DNA of 64,000 nt from positions 1 to 64,000 of the forward strand of contig NZ_QEII01000318.1 in NCBI RefSeq assembly GCF_003347515.1. Reading direction: 5' to 3'. A program made the position numbers and the translations under genes. The stretch is from Rhodoferax ferrireducens. GTDB lineage: Bacteria; Pseudomonadota; Gammaproteobacteria; Burkholderiales; Burkholderiaceae_C. The notes under the pieces are model-generated. The model made no database searches. It was given only the letters and a program-made list of their open reading frames with translations, and was not told where the DNA came from. How positions within the stretch are numbered: position 1 is the first letter of the stretch; the number at the start of each line of letters is the position of its first letter. Shown piece after piece: positions 44,154-55,139 of this stretch.

Positions 44154-47100
44154 ATGCAGCTCGCTGAAACCTCCATCCGTCGGCCGGTCCTGGCCACCGT
44201 GATCTCCCTGCTGATCGTGCTGATCGGCGCGGTGTCCTTCAACCGGCTCACCGTACGCGAGTACCCCAAGATCGACGAGCCCGTGGTGTCCGTCACCACC
44301 ATATTCACCGGGGCATCCAGTGAAGTGATCGAGGGCCAGGTGACCAAGGTGCTGGAAGACTCGCTCGCCGGCATTGAGGGGGTGGATGTGATCACCTCCA
44401 CCAGCCGCCAGGAGCGCAGTCAGATATCGGTCCGGTTTGCGCTGACCCGGGATGCCGATTCGGCCGCCGCGGACGTGCGGGACAAGGTCACGCGCGTGCG
44501 CCAGCGACTGCCCCAGGGCATTGATGAGCCGGTGATTGCGAAGGTGGAAGCCGATTCGTTCCCGGTGATTTTCCTGGCGCTGAGCTCGGACACGCACAAT
44601 GCCCTGCAACTTTCGGAGATGGCCAACACGCTGGTCAAGCCGGTGTTGCAGACCGCGCCCGGTGCGGCGGATGTCACCATATTTGGCGAACGCAAGTTTT
44701 CGATGCGCATATGGGTTGACCCTGACAAGCTGGCGGCCTACCGCCTGACCATTCAGGATGTGGAGGACGCTTTGCGGCGTTCCAACCTGGAGGTGCCCGC
44801 CGGGCGCATTGAGAGCAACCAGCGTGAGTTCAATGTCACCGCCGCCACCGACTTGCAGCGCCCGCAGGAGTTTTCTCAGGTGGTGATTCGCACCGTCAAC
44901 GGTATGCCGGTGCGCATTGCCGACGTGGCCCGTGTGCAGCAGGGTCCAGCGGATGAGCGCTCCAGCGTCCGCCTGAATGGGCGCGACTCGGTCGGCGTAG
45001 GCGTCATTCGTCAGGCCACCGCCAACCCGCTGGACCTCTCCGCCGGGGTGCGCCAGCTGATGGGCAAGGTGCAGCGGGACTTGCCGCCGGGCGTGCAGGT
45101 TGAAGTGGCCAATGACAACTCGGTGTTCATCGACCGGTCGATCAATGCGGTGTTCCACACCATCGTGGAGGCCTCCGTGCTGGTGGCGCTGGTCATTTTT
45201 GTGTTTCTGCGCACGCTGCGGGCCTCGCTCATTCCACTGATCACCATTCCGGTGGCGCTGATTGGCTCGTTTGCCCTGATGGCCCTGGCCGGGTTCAGCG
45301 TGAATACGCTCACCCTGCTGGCGCTGGTGCTGGCCATTGGTCTGGTGGTGGATGACGCCATCGTGATGCTGGAGAACATCTACCGCCATATCGAGGAAGG
45401 CATGGTGCCGTTCCAGGCCGCCATCAAGGGTGCGCGCGAGGTGGGTTTTGCGATTGTGGCCATGACCATGACCCTGGTGGCGGTGTACGCGCCGCTGGCG
45501 TTCGCACCCGGACGCACCGGGCGGCTGTTCACGGAATTTGCGTTGGCCCTGGCGGGGGCGGTGGTGGTGTCGGGCATCGTCGCGCTGACGCTGTCACCGA
45601 TGATGTCGTCCCTGCTGCTCAAACACAACCCCACGCCCGGCCGTTTTGACCGCGGCATGGAACGCGTGTTGCAGGCGGTGACCCGCGGCTATGGCCACGT
45701 ATTGGACTGGACGCTCAAGCGGCGCTGGCTGGTGCTGGTGGTGATGGTGGGCAGCGGCGTGGTCTCGTGGGTCGTGCTGGCCGACATCAAGCGCGAACTG
45801 GCCCCGATCGAGGACCGTGGGGTGATACTGGCGCAGGTGAACGGGCCGGACGGCGCGACGCTGGACTACACCAACCGTTATGCCCGCGCGATCGAAAGCA
45901 TCGGCCAGAGTTTTCCCGAGTTTGACCGCGTATTCGCCACCATCGGCAACCCGACGGTGGCGCAGGGCAATATCTTCTTTCGAGCCAAGCCTTGGGAAGA
46001 ACGCACCCGCACGACCCAGGAGATGGCGCGTGAGATGACGCCGCGGGTGTCGGGGTTGTCCGGGGTGACGGCCTTTCCGATCACGCCACCCTCCTTGGGA
46101 CAGGGCTTTACCCAGCGACCGATCAACTACGTGATCATCACCTCGGACAGCTACCAGAACCTGGCCAAGACGGTGCGCGAGTTTCAGGATGAACTCGCCA
46201 AGAACCCCGGTTTTGTGCAGGTGGACACGGATTTGCGGCTGAACAAGCCCGAAATCAAGCTAGAAGTGGACCGCGAGCGCGCCGCCGACATGGGCGTGGG
46301 CGTGGACCTGATCGCCCGCGCGGTTGAAACCATGCTGGGCGGGCGCAAGGTCACGCGTTACAAACGCGAAGGCGAGCAATACGACGTGATCGTGCAGACC
46401 AACCCGAGCGGGCGCGAAACCCCGGACGATATCGAGAAGATCTTTGTGCGTGGCAAGAATGACGCCATGATTCCCCTCTCTGCCCTGGTCAAAATTCAGG
46501 AGGTGGTGGTGCCGCGCGAGCTCAATCACTTCGGGCAGCGCCGCTCTGCGTCGATCACCGCCAATCTGTCGGCTGATTACTCCCTGGGCCAGGCCCTGGA
46601 CTTCATGGACGCCACGGCCAAGAAGGTGCTCAAGCCGGGTTATGCCACGGACTTGAATGGCACCAGCCGCGAATTCCGCAAGTCGGCGGATTCCTTGTCA
46701 CTGGTGTTTGTACTGGCGCTGGTGTTTATTTTTCTGGTGCTGGCCGCGCAGTTTGAAAGCTTTGTCGACCCGTTCGTCATTCTGCTCAGTGTGCCGCTGT
46801 CCATGGCGGGGGCTTTGCTGGCCTTGAAATGGTCCGGTGGTACGCTCAATGTGTTCAGCCAGATCGGCTTGATCACGCTGGTGGGGCTGATCACCAAACA
46901 CGGGATTTTGATCGTGGAGTTTGCCAACCAGTTGCGTGAGCAGGGGCTGGGCACACTCGCAGCTATCAAGCGTTCGGCCTCGCAGCGGCTGCGCCCGATC
47001 ATGATGACGACGGGTGCCATGGTGCTGGGCGCCTTGCCGCTGGCCCTGGCCACCGGGGCCGGTGCCGAAAGCCGGCGTCAGATTGGCTGGGTCATTGTGG

Positions 47101-47237
47101 GGGGCATGAGTCTGGGCACCTTGCTCACGATTTTTGTGGTGCCCACCATGTACACGCTGCTGGCGCGCCGGCATGCACCGGGCGCCAAGAAGGAAGCAAC
47201 GCTGGCGACCCCGCTGGCTGCCTCCGACGTGACCTGA
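44154..47237 (+). CDS. RND multidrug efflux transporter (AcrB/MexB type)
   Basis: A 1027-aa inner-membrane proton-driven pump with 12 helices and two large periplasmic loops. The N-terminus AETSIRRPVLATVISLLIVL is typical, and the proton-relay Asp pair is in GLVVDDAIVMLENIYRHI (about residues 400-417). The second half carries FVLALVFIFLVLAAQFES. It forms an operon with the preceding adaptor. Substrates cannot be read from sequence. Confidence 0.95.
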   Translation: MQLAETSIRRPVLATVISLLIVLIGAVSFNRLTVREYPKIDEPVVSVTTIFTGASSEVIEGQVTKVLEDSLAGIEGVDVITSTSRQERSQISVRFALTRDADSAAADVRDKVTRVRQRLPQGIDEPVIAKVEADSFPVIFLALSSDTHNALQLSEMANTLVKPVLQTAPGAADVTIFGERKFSMRIWVDPDKLAAYRLTIQDVEDALRRSNLEVPAGRIESNQREFNVTAATDLQRPQEFSQVVIRTVNGMPVRIADVARVQQGPADERSSVRLNGRDSVGVGVIRQATANPLDLSAGVRQLMGKVQRDLPPGVQVEVANDNSVFIDRSINAVFHTIVEASVLVALVIFVFLRTLRASLIPLITIPVALIGSFALMALAGFSVNTLTLLALVLAIGLVVDDAIVMLENIYRHIEEGMVPFQAAIKGAREVGFAIVAMTMTLVAVYAPLAFAPGRTGRLFTEFALALAGAVVVSGIVALTLSPMMSSLLLKHNPTPGRFDRGMERVLQAVTRGYGHVLDWTLKRRWLVLVVMVGSGVVSWVVLADIKRELAPIEDRGVILAQVNGPDGATLDYTNRYARAIESIGQSFPEFDRVFATIGNPTVAQGNIFFRAKPWEERTRTTQEMAREMTPRVSGLSGVTAFPITPPSLGQGFTQRPINYVIITSDSYQNLAKTVREFQDELAKNPGFVQVDTDLRLNKPEIKLEVDRERAADMGVGVDLIARAVETMLGGRKVTRYKREGEQYDVIVQTNPSGRETPDDIEKIFVRGKNDAMIPLSALVKIQEVVVPRELNHFGQRRSASITANLSADYSLGQALDFMDATAKKVLKPGYATDLNGTSREFRKSADSLSLVFVLALVFIFLVLAAQFESFVDPFVILLSVPLSMAGALLALKWSGGTLNVFSQIGLITLVGLITKHGILIVEFANQLREQGLGTLAAIKRSASQRLRPIMMTTGAMVLGALPLALATGAGAESRRQIGWVIVGGMSLGTLLTIFVVPTMYTLLARRHAPGAKKEATLATPLAASDVT

Positions 47238-47337
47238 TTCCGTTTCCAAATCATTCGTGTCTAGGCGCGAAGCCGCAGGCAGTGCTGTAGCACGACAAGG
47301 CGAAGCAACAACGACACGGATGATTTAGAAATGGAAT
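47237..47337. repeat. Imperfect long inverted repeat between convergent genes
   Basis: The arms at 47237-47261 and 47313-47337 match at 22 of 25 positions when inverted (ATTCCGTTTCCAAATCATTC against ATTCCATTTCTAAATCATCC). The interior has GCGCGAAGCCGCAGGCAG and CGACAAGGCGAAGCAAC, which also look repetitive. It separates the RND pump gene and moeA and can serve as a terminator for both. Confidence 0.7.
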
Positions 47338-47340
47338 GAT

Positions 47341-48723
<1,383 letters not shown>

Positions 48724-49353
48724 TCAGCTGCTTTCCAGTTGGCGCAACTCGGCCAGCGTATTGGTGTTGCAGAACGCCCGGGCGTCGTCACCGGGCAAAT
48801 CAAACGGCACGAGCACCGTCTTGTGCAGCGCGGTCCAGGCGTCAATCTTGCGGCCGCCGTCTTGGGTGAACTTCACCAGGCTCTCCAGCAACTCGACGCG
48901 CAGCAGACAAAACACTGGCTGGGCGCGCAGTTGCACCTGCCCATTCTTGTCAACTTCGGGTGCTGCGACCATGGCGATCTCTGCATCCCCGGCTTCCAGC
49001 GCCGCGGCGAGACGGGGTACCAGGTCGAGCGGCAACAGCGGCGTGTCGCAGGGCACCGTCACCATAAAAGGGGTTTCACAGCGCTCCAGCCCGGTTAGAA
49101 AACCCGCCAGCGGCCCGGCATAGTCAGCCAGACCATCGGGCCAAACCGAGGCGCCAAACGATTCATAAGCCGCCAGATTGCGGTTGGCATTGATCATGAT
49201 CTGACCCACGCCGCCACCCATCTGCAGGCGCGTCAGCGTGTGCAGCGCCAGCGGCATGCCGTTGAAGGTTTGTAGGCCCTTGTCCACGCCGCCCATGCGG
49301 GAACCGCGGCCACCGGCCAGGATCAAGCCGGTAATGTCGTGTGGGTTGATCAA
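48724..49353 (-). CDS. mobA: Molybdenum cofactor guanylyltransferase MobA
   Basis: A 209-aa nucleotidyltransferase that adds GMP to the molybdenum cofactor. The GTP-binding loop [18 protein letters not shown] is at residues about 10-27, and [17 protein letters not shown] provides the metal site. The start is TTG 49353, supported by AGGAGG 6 nt upstream, which lies inside the last codons of moaA. It sits between moaA and moeA in one operon. Confidence 0.94.
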   Translation of the reverse strand: MINPHDITGLILAGGRGSRMGGVDKGLQTFNGMPLALHTLTRLQMGGGVGQIMINANRNLAAYESFGASVWPDGLADYAGPLAGFLTGLERCETPFMVTVPCDTPLLPLDLVPRLAAALEAGDAEIAMVAAPEVDKNGQVQLRAQPVFCLLRVELLESLVKFTQDGGRKIDAWTALHKTVLVPFDLPGDDARAFCNTNTLAELRQLESS

Positions 49354-49354
49354 C

Positions 49355-50527
49355 TCACCCTCCTATGTAGCTCATTTCAACCCGGCGACCGCCCGTGCCG
49401 GCGTCAGGTGCCATGGCGCTGCGCAGCTCGGAATAGCGGTCGGTGCGGCCGGTCCAGATGTGCGCAATGGCGGATGCCAGATTGGCGTCCGAGGCTTCCG
49501 ATGTGGGCGCCCGCACGAGTGAACGCAGATCGTAACCCTGGGCCGCAAACAGGCACAGGAACAGCTTGCCTTCGGTGGACAGGCGGGCGCGGTTGCAGTC
49601 GCCGCAAAAAGCCTGGGTGACGCTGCTGATGACGCCGATTTCCCCCATGGCCTTGTCATGCTGGCCCGAGGCGTCGGCGTAACCCCAGCGCTCGGCAGTC
49701 TCACCGGGTGCGGCGGGGTCGAGCTGCACCAGCGGCAACTCGGCGTGTATCAGCTTGACCACCTCGCTGGAGGCCAGCACTTCGTTCATGCGCCAGCCGT
49801 TAGTGGCGCCCACGTCCATGTACTCGATGAAGCGCAGCACAATGCCGCTGCCCCTGAAGCGCCGTGCCATGGGCAGAATCTCATGCTCGTTGGTGCCGCG
49901 CTTGACCACCATATTGATCTTGATCGGACCCAGGCCGGCCTCCTGCGCCGCCTCAATCCCGGCCAGCACATCGGCCACCGGGAAGTCCACATCGTTCATG
50001 CTGCGAAACACGGCGTCATCCAGTCCGTCCAGGCTGACGGTCACGCGCTGCAGGCCGGCCGCCTTGAGGGCGCGCGCCTTGCGCGCCAGCAGCGAGCCAT
50101 TGGTGGTGAGCGTCAGGTCCAGCGGGCGACCTTCCACCGTGCGCAGGGCGGACAACTGTTCAATCAGCCGTTCAATGTTTTTGCGCAAGAGCGGCTCGCC
50201 GCCGGTGAGGCGGATTTTTTGCACGCCGTGAGCGACAAACACCTTGGCGATGCGGGTGATTTCCTCAAACGAGAGCAGGGCGCTGTGTGGCAGATAGGCG
50301 TAGTCCTTGTCAAAGACTTCCTTGGGCATGCAGTAGTTGCAGCGGAAGTTGCAGCGGTCCGTCACGCTGATGCGCAAATCGCGCAAGGGGCGCCCTCGCG
50401 TGTCGGACAGCAGGCCGCTGGCGGCCACGCGGGTGTCGGGTGAGAAGGCCGCGGCCGGGGTGACCAGCGACGCCGAGCGTTGGTCAATCAAGGGCACGAC
50501 ACGGGGTGGCATAAGGCGTTCGGTCAT
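49355..50527 (-). CDS. moaA: GTP 3',8-cyclase MoaA
   Basis: A 390-aa radical SAM enzyme for the first step of molybdenum cofactor synthesis. The SAM cluster motif is [10 protein letters not shown] (about residues 58-67), followed by [12 protein letters not shown]. The C-terminal second cluster has [20 protein letters not shown]. The end SYIGG is the usual double-Gly tail. The first 40 residues are extra compared with minimal MoaA, so a later start is possible. It is followed by mobA and moeA. Confidence 0.95.
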   Translation of the reverse strand: MTERLMPPRVVPLIDQRSASLVTPAAAFSPDTRVAASGLLSDTRGRPLRDLRISVTDRCNFRCNYCMPKEVFDKDYAYLPHSALLSFEEITRIAKVFVAHGVQKIRLTGGEPLLRKNIERLIEQLSALRTVEGRPLDLTLTTNGSLLARKARALKAAGLQRVTVSLDGLDDAVFRSMNDVDFPVADVLAGIEAAQEAGLGPIKINMVVKRGTNEHEILPMARRFRGSGIVLRFIEYMDVGATNGWRMNEVLASSEVVKLIHAELPLVQLDPAAPGETAERWGYADASGQHDKAMGEIGVISSVTQAFCGDCNRARLSTEGKLFLCLFAAQGYDLRSLVRAPTSEASDANLASAIAHIWTGRTDRYSELRSAMAPDAGTGGRRVEMSYIGG

Positions 50528-50554
50528 GGTGTGTGAAGGTGTGCGGTTGGCGCG

Positions 50555-51316
50555 TCAGACACAGCGTGCGCCGTCAACCTCAAGGCACACGCCACTGATG
50601 AAGGCGGCTTCGTCGCTGGCCAGGTAGAGCGCGGCATTGGCGACATCGAGCGCGGTGGAGAAGCGCCCCAGTGGAATACTGGCGCGAAATTGGGCCTTGC
50701 GTTCGTCAGTCAGGGCACCGCCCGCAAATTCGGCGGCCAGACCGGTGTCCGGGTTAAACACCGGATTGATGCAGTTCACGCGGATGTTGTCCGGCCCCAA
50801 TTCGGCGGCCAGCGACTTGGAGGTGGTGATCACCGCGCCCTTGGAGCCGTTGTACCAGGTCAGGCCAGGGCGGGGACGCACGCCAGCCGTTGAGGCGATG
50901 TTGATGAAGCTGCCACCGCCTTGGGCACGGAACACCGGCGTGGCGTGAATGGTGGCGAGGTAAATGCTTTTCACGTTCACCGCGTAGCACTTGTCAAACT
51001 CTTCTTCGGTGACTTCAAGTGCCGGGCGGTTGCGGTGCGTCCAGCCGGCATTGTTGATCATCACGTCCAGCGTGCCGTAACGTTCAACCGCAGCGGCTAC
51101 CAGGGCGCGCACGTCGTCGGATCGGGTCACGTCAGCGGCAAAAAACGAGGCCGTGCCACCTGCGGCCACGATCTCGGCCACGACTTGCTCGCCCAGAGTG
51201 GCGTTGATGTCGTTGACGATGACCCTGGCGCCCTCAGCGGCCAGTCGTTTGGCGATGCCCGCGCCAATGCCTCCGCCGGAGCCGGTCACGATGATGGATT
51301 TGTTGCTTACGCGCAT
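50555..51316 (-). CDS. Short-chain dehydrogenase/reductase
   Basis: A 253-aa NAD(P)-dependent oxidoreductase. Cofactor motif TGSGGGIGAGIA (about residues 11-22), NNAG, active-site Ser in NIASTAGV and Tyr/Lys in WYNGSKGAV are all present, and NCINPV follows. The Asp at the end of the second strand (VNDIN) favours NAD. ATG 51316 is the family start; the longer frame is noise. The substrate is unknown. It is 27 nt upstream of moaA and could be read together with it. Confidence 0.9.
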   Translation of the reverse strand: MRVSNKSIIVTGSGGGIGAGIAKRLAAEGARVIVNDINATLGEQVVAEIVAAGGTASFFAADVTRSDDVRALVAAAVERYGTLDVMINNAGWTHRNRPALEVTEEEFDKCYAVNVKSIYLATIHATPVFRAQGGGSFINIASTAGVRPRPGLTWYNGSKGAVITTSKSLAAELGPDNIRVNCINPVFNPDTGLAAEFAGGALTDERKAQFRASIPLGRFSTALDVANAALYLASDEAAFISGVCLEVDGARCV

Positions 51317-51418
51317 GGTCAGGTACCTGGAATCCAGCCGATTTTGGCACGTTTTCAGAGGTTGGGGCTGGCGGATAATGACCCTCATTTTCCAATTCCG
51401 AACACGGGGCCATCCTTG

Positions 51419-52243
51419 ATGACACTCACCGAATTGCTTGCCTCCAACGGGGCGCTCCCCAGCATCCCGAAAGTCGTTGCCTTGCTGCTCAATGAACTGG
51501 ATCGACCCGAGCCCGATCTCAGAAAAATAAGCCAGCTGATCAATACCGACCCGGTGCTGGCAACGCGCCTGCTGCAACTGGCCAACTCCGCCCAGTTTCA
51601 GTTTGCCAGCAAGATCAGTAGCGTGTCGGAGGCCTTGGCGCTCATGGGGCTTGACCAGGTGCGATCCCTGGCCACGGCAGCGGCCGTGGTTGGTGCGTTC
51701 CGGGCGATTCCCGGGATCGATATGCACCAGTTCTGGCGCTACAGTTTGAACGTGGCCAAACTGGCGCGTATTCTGGGGGGCATGGCTCGGCAGAATCAGT
51801 CAGCGGCCTTCACTGCGGGTTTGATCCATGCCATTGGCGAACTGGTCATGCACCTGGGGCTGGCCGGAGAATTGGCCGCCCTGGACCAGAAAATTCCACC
51901 GCTCGCGTTGAAGCGCGCCGCCGCCGAGCGAAAACTGCTGGGCTTCAGCTATGCCGATGTGGGCGCCGGCTTTGCCCGCAACTGGCAGTTCCCCCAGCCT
52001 ATTGTGGATGCGCTTGAGCATCAATGCATACCGTTTGAAAACGAGGCTTATGAGCCGATGGCCGGTGTTCTTCATTTGGCGGCGTGGCGAGCCCGTGCCA
52101 AGGAGGCCAACTATGACGAGCAGGACCTGACCGACAATTTTCCGGATGTCGTCGCCTTGGCCTTGGGCATCGACATTGACATGGCGCTCCAGCAGGAGCC
52201 GATTGACTGGACCTCCAAAGCAGAGGTCGCCGTGCTGGTTTGA
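51419..52243 (+). CDS. HDOD domain signalling protein
   Basis: A 274-aa cytoplasmic protein made of one HDOD domain. It opens LPSIPKVVALLLNELD and then LRKISQLINTDPVLATRLLQLANSA, the standard start of the domain. HDOD proteins act as regulators without the full HD hydrolase metal site. There is no linked GGDEF, EAL or receiver gene. It is divergent from the dehydrogenase, 102 bp away. Confidence 0.88.
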   Translation: MTLTELLASNGALPSIPKVVALLLNELDRPEPDLRKISQLINTDPVLATRLLQLANSAQFQFASKISSVSEALALMGLDQVRSLATAAAVVGAFRAIPGIDMHQFWRYSLNVAKLARILGGMARQNQSAAFTAGLIHAIGELVMHLGLAGELAALDQKIPPLALKRAAAERKLLGFSYADVGAGFARNWQFPQPIVDALEHQCIPFENEAYEPMAGVLHLAAWRARAKEANYDEQDLTDNFPDVVALALGIDIDMALQQEPIDWTSKAEVAVLV

Positions 52244-52281
52244 GGTGTCGCAGGGCCCGCTCGGGGCAGGGGGCCGCGTGA

Positions 52282-52854
52282 TTACAGCAGAGGGGATATC
52301 TGGGTAGGCGAAAAACCGACTGGCTGCTCATGGGTGGCGGAGGGGGGTGTCGTGCCACGTAGCGGCGCCTTTGGCGGACGCCTTTTGTGGCGTCGGTCCA
52401 GGATCGGAAGCGGTTCTTCTTCGGCTTGCGGCGGGACACTTTGAAGCCAGGCGGTTTTTTCCGGCATCACGGCAAAAGGACAGCCGCAGTCGGGTGAAAA
52501 ACGCCATGAAACAATGTATTTCGAATGGTCAACCAGCGGGTCAAATCGATCCAGCCCGAGTAGCAACTGCTGTTGCATGGCAGGTGCGTAACGCAGCAGC
52601 AGCTCATTCCATTTCATCACGACCAGCTGAATATTCAGTTCTTCTTCGCCGGGCGCCCGCGCGATGATGATGACCTCGCACGCGAGCCAACCAAACGGAA
52701 TGCCGTGATGCCGAAGCGTGTCTTTCAAAACCACGCGAATGAGCTCGCGGCGAACGTCGCTGCGTTGCAGGCTGGGGATCGGCGTGACAGAGACCGGTAC
52801 CACGCTGGGCGTGTACTTGTTTTTTGAACGCTTGCTTTTTAGAAAGTCGAACAT
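52282..52854 (-). CDS. Conserved hypothetical protein
   Basis: A 190-aa soluble protein without a domain I can name. It begins FDFLKSKRSKNKY, continues with a mixed alpha/beta region (RRELIRVVLKDTLRHHGIP, then GWLACEVIIIARAPGEEELNIQL), has one CGC near residue 130, and ends in a basic, Pro-rich tail. ATG 52854 has a very strong ribosome site GGAGGAAA; the upstream ATG 52872 has none. It stands between two unrelated genes. Confidence 0.65.
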   Translation of the reverse strand: MFDFLKSKRSKNKYTPSVVPVSVTPIPSLQRSDVRRELIRVVLKDTLRHHGIPFGWLACEVIIIARAPGEEELNIQLVVMKWNELLLRYAPAMQQQLLLGLDRFDPLVDHSKYIVSWRFSPDCGCPFAVMPEKTAWLQSVPPQAEEEPLPILDRRHKRRPPKAPLRGTTPPSATHEQPVGFSPTQISPLL

Positions 52855-52916
52855 GTTATTTCCTCCCTCCACTTTGTGGACTGTTTTGTATTGAAAGCTA
52901 TGGGCCCTTGTGACGC

Positions 52917-54350
52917 TTACCCATGTTTGATTGCGACGGTTTTGAGCGTGGTAAAGCCGTAGAGCGCTTCAAACCCTTTTTCGCGACCATGGCCACTGGA
53001 CTTGACGCCGCCAAATGGCAACTCCACGCCACCGCCGGCGCCGTAGTTGTTGATGAAGACCTGGCCGCAACGCAGGCGCCGGGCCATGCGGAATTGCCGT
53101 GCACCATCCGCTGTCCAAACGCCTGCGACCAGTCCGAATTGCGTGGCGTTGGCCATCTCCACGGCCTGGTCTTCGTCGCGAAACGACATGGCGCACAGTA
53201 CCGGACCAAACACTTCTTCCTGTGCCAGGCGGTGCATCACTGGCACGTCGCGCAGCAAAGTAGGGGCCTGGTAAAACCCGGTTTCTGGCGCTTCGTCGAC
53301 GACCTTGCCCTGGGCGACCATGGCAATATTGGCGACGTGGGCGTCGCTCAAAAAATCCCAGACACGTTGTTGCTGTTGCTGGCGAATCAAGGGCCCCAGG
53401 TCCAGGTCCATGGCCGCCGGACCGACGCGCAGATTCTCGAACGCTTGTCCCAAACGCTCCAGCAGCGGCTCATAGATGGCCTGATCCACCAGCAGCCGCG
53501 AGCCGGCTGAACAGGTCTGTCCGGCGTTTTGCACAATGGCGTTGATGATCGCGGGAACCGCTGCATCCAGATCCGCATCGGCAAAAACGATTTGCGGGCT
53601 CTTGCCACCGAGCTCCAGCGTGACGGGGCAGTGGCGCTGCGCCGCGACTTGTTGAATGAGCGTGCCAACCGCCGGGCTCCCGGTGAAGCTGATGTGGTCA
53701 ATGCCGGGGTGATGCGCCAGGGCGTCGCCCACTTCGTGGCCGTACCCGGTGACGATGTTGATGACGCCTGCCGGAAACCCGACTTCCGCAGCCAGTTGCG
53801 CCACGCGGATAAGCGACAGACAGGCATCTTCTGCAGGTTTCACGACGCAAACATTGCCGGCCGCCAAGGCGCCGCCCACGCTGCGGCCAAAAATCTGCAT
53901 CGGATAGTTCCACGGAATGACATGGCCGGTGACGCCATGCGGCTCACGCCAGGTCAACACACTGTAGCCATCCATGTAGGGAAGGGTCTCACCATGCAGC
54001 TTGTCGCAAGCACCGGCGTAAAACTCGAAGTAACGGGCCAGGGCGGCGGCATCGGCCCGCGCCTGCTTGGTGGGCTTGCCACAGTCACGTTGTTCGATCG
54101 CCGCCAGCTCTTGCGCGTGTTCGGTGATAGTGAGCGAGAGGCGCATGAGCAGGCGGCCGCGCTCGGCGGCACTGAGCTTGCACCACACGGCGTCAAGCCC
54201 CTGTCGTGCAGCACGCACGGCATGGTCAATGTCCGATGCGTTGCTGCGCTGGATGTCGTCATAAGGCTGGCCATCTGATGGGTCCAGCACGGCAATGGTT
54301 CGACCGGACGATGACGGCAGTGATGCGTTGGCGATGTAGTTGAATTGCAT
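52917..54350 (-). CDS. Aldehyde dehydrogenase family protein
   Basis: A 477-aa NAD(P)-dependent dehydrogenase. It shows the structural motif PWNYPMQIFG (about residues 144-153), the cofactor loop FTGSPAVGT, the catalytic Glu in LELGGKSPQIV (about 247) and the nucleophile Cys in NAGQTCSAGSRL (about 280). Close relatives act on betaine, gamma-aminobutyrate-derived or other aldehydes, but the substrate is not readable here and neighbours do not help. Confidence 0.92.
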   Translation of the reverse strand: MQFNYIANASLPSSSGRTIAVLDPSDGQPYDDIQRSNASDIDHAVRAARQGLDAVWCKLSAAERGRLLMRLSLTITEHAQELAAIEQRDCGKPTKQARADAAALARYFEFYAGACDKLHGETLPYMDGYSVLTWREPHGVTGHVIPWNYPMQIFGRSVGGALAAGNVCVVKPAEDACLSLIRVAQLAAEVGFPAGVINIVTGYGHEVGDALAHHPGIDHISFTGSPAVGTLIQQVAAQRHCPVTLELGGKSPQIVFADADLDAAVPAIINAIVQNAGQTCSAGSRLLVDQAIYEPLLERLGQAFENLRVGPAAMDLDLGPLIRQQQQQRVWDFLSDAHVANIAMVAQGKVVDEAPETGFYQAPTLLRDVPVMHRLAQEEVFGPVLCAMSFRDEDQAVEMANATQFGLVAGVWTADGARQFRMARRLRCGQVFINNYGAGGGVELPFGGVKSSGHGREKGFEALYGFTTLKTVAIKHG

Positions 54351-54396
54351 GAATCTGATTCTTGGGTCGTAACGGAGTGTCTTTTTGCAAGGCCGT

Positions 54397-54987
54397 TTAG
54401 CGGCCGTTCACGAGGGCTGGACCCATCTCTTGCAGGGGGCCCAGGGGATTGGTGTTGACTTCAAGCTCGTTAACGCTGGGCTGTCCGCCCCAAGCCCGAT
54501 AGACCACCACATCATTCACCAACAAGATCAAAGCGTTGAAGCGCCAACCGGTGGTCTCGGAGCGACGTGAAAAGTTGGCGAAATCCGCAAAGAAATTGCC
54601 GGTTCGCTCTTTGTTAATACGTGCACCTGTGATTTCCCAGCCGCGACAGGCATCGCGCGCCTCCAGGCAGGCCAATACGCCCGGATTAAGATCTTCCCGT
54701 TTGAGCAGGGCGCTTGGAACAAATCTCCGAACAATGTCGGCGTGGGTCAGGATAAGCGTATTCGGTTGTTGCACCGGATCGATGCCTAGCCTGGTCAGCG
54801 CGGCGACATCGCTCTTCATGGGAACCAGTCCGTCAATGGCCGTGCGCGCTTCCTCAAAGCTCTTGAACGGTGACGACTCGGTGCGCGCTCGCGGCAGCAT
54901 GGAGGAGCAACCACCCATTAGCAGTGCCAGTGACAACAGGCAGCCACCATGGAGGAGATTGCGTGGGTTCAAGATAGCTTTTTTCAT
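54397..54987 (-). CDS. Hypothetical lipoprotein
   Basis: A 196-aa protein with a lipoprotein signal: hydrophobic core and lipobox LMGGCSS (Cys about residue 27). The rest contains two more Cys (LACLEARDACRGW) that could form a disulfide, and several strands such as FNALILLVNDVVVYRAWGG. No known domain is recognised. It is probably anchored in the outer membrane. The gap upstream to hppA has only a terminator. Confidence 0.65.
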   Translation of the reverse strand: MKKAILNPRNLLHGGCLLSLALLMGGCSSMLPRARTESSPFKSFEEARTAIDGLVPMKSDVAALTRLGIDPVQQPNTLILTHADIVRRFVPSALLKREDLNPGVLACLEARDACRGWEITGARINKERTGNFFADFANFSRRSETTGWRFNALILLVNDVVVYRAWGGQPSVNELEVNTNPLGPLQEMGPALVNGR

Positions 54988-55099
54988 CTGGGTATGTTTG
55001 CTGTAAATAGTAGTGGCCGTTGGTTTGCGTCAAATGACATTCATCAAGACGCTCTGTTTTTCAGGGCCTGGTGGTGCAGCTTACCAAGCCTGAATGCAG

Positions 55100-55119
55100 A
55101 AAAGCCCGCCGAAGCGGGC
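55100..55119 (-). terminator. Intrinsic terminator of hppA
   Basis: On the minus strand GCCCGC (55119-55114), loop TTCG and GCGGGC (55109-55104) are followed by TTTT. It lies 21 bp past the hppA stop codon. Confidence 0.85.
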
Positions 55120-55139
55120 CCAGAGGCGATTTTGACTGA

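Noticed and set aside
44100-45389. Minus-strand open frame of 429 codons
   Set aside because: It is antisense to the RND pump gene and rich in His and Gln, with no ribosome site.
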